DNA of 5,035 bases from an uncultured Desulfobacterales bacterium. GTDB taxonomy: Bacteria > Desulfobacterota > Desulfobacteria > Desulfobacterales > G020354645. The translations under genes were made by a program, and so were the position numbers. Within the stretch, counting starts at the first letter, position 1; every line of letters starts with the position of its first letter. The DNA is taken from assembly GCA_947259865.1 (NCBI GenBank), contig CAMYNZ010000004.1, forward strand, positions 1 to 5,035, written 5' to 3'. Below the pieces are notes generated by a model, which ran no database searches, was not told where the DNA came from, and saw only the letters and a list, made by a program, of their open reading frames with translations. Shown here piece after piece: positions 4,731-5,035 of the stretch.

Positions 4731-5035
4731 AACCTAAAGCTGTAGCCGCTATGGTTTCCTTAGCATTGACTCGCTTAAAAAGCCAGTTCCTCTTTTTGAA
4801 GGCCAAAGGGAAGAGAGGCTGGGAAGCAAGTGCAACCGGATAAAAGTGGACCCGAAGATGGCGATTATTTTAAAAGACAATATCTGGCAGGAAACCGACG
4901 CAGAAACCAGAAACGCATAAAATCATCGCCCTCCCCTGTTTTGTTTTGGAGCAGGAGGTGCTCTGTTGGCGGGGATTGCTGGTTTTTACCGGGAAATCAG
5001 GCTGTCTTTAACCGCTTTTGGGGGAATTCCGTAAT
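4731..5035. other. Intergenic region upstream of the flavoprotein, no supported gene
   Basis: No convincing coding region on either strand. Two hairpins are visible: an imperfect one at 4783-4822 (CCAG/CTGG and CTCTT/AAGAG with a 3x3 internal loop), in the likely 5' leader of the flavoprotein, and GAGCA-GGAGG-TGCTC at 4949-4963. Neither has a T-run. A 20-codon plus-strand frame (4858-4920, MAIILKDNIWQETDAETRNA) lacks a ribosome site. At the right edge the minus strand is open for 15 codons ending at 4986 (reads YGIPPKAVKDSLISR); it could be the last residues of a gene beyond the window, but it is too short to call. Confidence 0.5.

Noticed and set aside
3794..4843. Several plus- and minus-strand frames overlapping the flavoprotein gene
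   Set aside because: The Isf frame has flavin-loop and cysteine motifs and a good ribosome site; the others have none.
4949..4963. GAGCA-GGAGG-TGCTC hairpin as a terminator
   Set aside because: Five-base stem with no following T-run on either strand.
1..5035. CRISPR array, tRNA, rRNA or riboswitch
   Set aside because: No regularly spaced direct repeats, no cloverleaf or rRNA-like sequence, and no recognised riboswitch core upstream of lysC or the flavoprotein gene.

Overview
The window looks like an accessory-flavoured chromosomal stretch from an anaerobic bacterium, most likely Desulfobacterota/Desulfobacterales. This is inferred from the gene mix (a phage-CI-type HTH regulator without a peptidase domain, an iron-sulfur flavoprotein with a zinc ribbon, a small ComEA-like HhH protein) and the mid-range GC; no marker gene proves it.

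Layout, left to right. (1) Positions 44-328 hold a probable MITE-like insertion: 18-bp inverted termini (52-69 / 301-318, 17 of 18 matching) flanked by a 7-bp direct repeat, GATACTG. Its right end abuts the stop codon of lysC. (2) lysC (319-1536, minus) is an intact aspartate kinase with catalytic and two ACT regions. (3) Just upstream of lysC on the same strand lies a decayed RelE/ParE-type toxin gene (about 1598-1807, minus) with an in-frame TGA, a lost N-terminus and no antitoxin; it matches no long open frame, so ORF callers would miss it. (4) Positions 1837-1874 form a strong hairpin, followed by a second MITE-like element (1886-2082) with imperfect inverted ends of about 24 bp. (5) A small ComEA-like protein (2097-2387, minus) follows, preceded on its strand by a zinc-ribbon protein (2467-2775, minus); the two may be co-transcribed. 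(6) An AT-rich divergent spacer (2776-3047) carries a 7-1-7 palindrome and a spaced direct repeat, both operator-like. (7) A CI-type HTH regulator is read on the plus strand (3048-3617). (8) After a 232-bp gap comes a flavodoxin-fold iron-sulfur flavoprotein with an extra C-terminal zinc ribbon (3850-4716, minus), then 319 bp with no convincing gene.

The genes do not form one pathway. lysC is housekeeping amino-acid biosynthesis. The other genes are separate small functions (a DNA-binding export protein, a regulator, a redox flavoprotein) set among debris of small mobile elements and a dead toxin. I see no clear new multi-gene system. The most interesting signals are the two non-autonomous elements inserted at gene 3' ends, the hidden toxin remnant, and the operator-like repeats next to the CI-type regulator.
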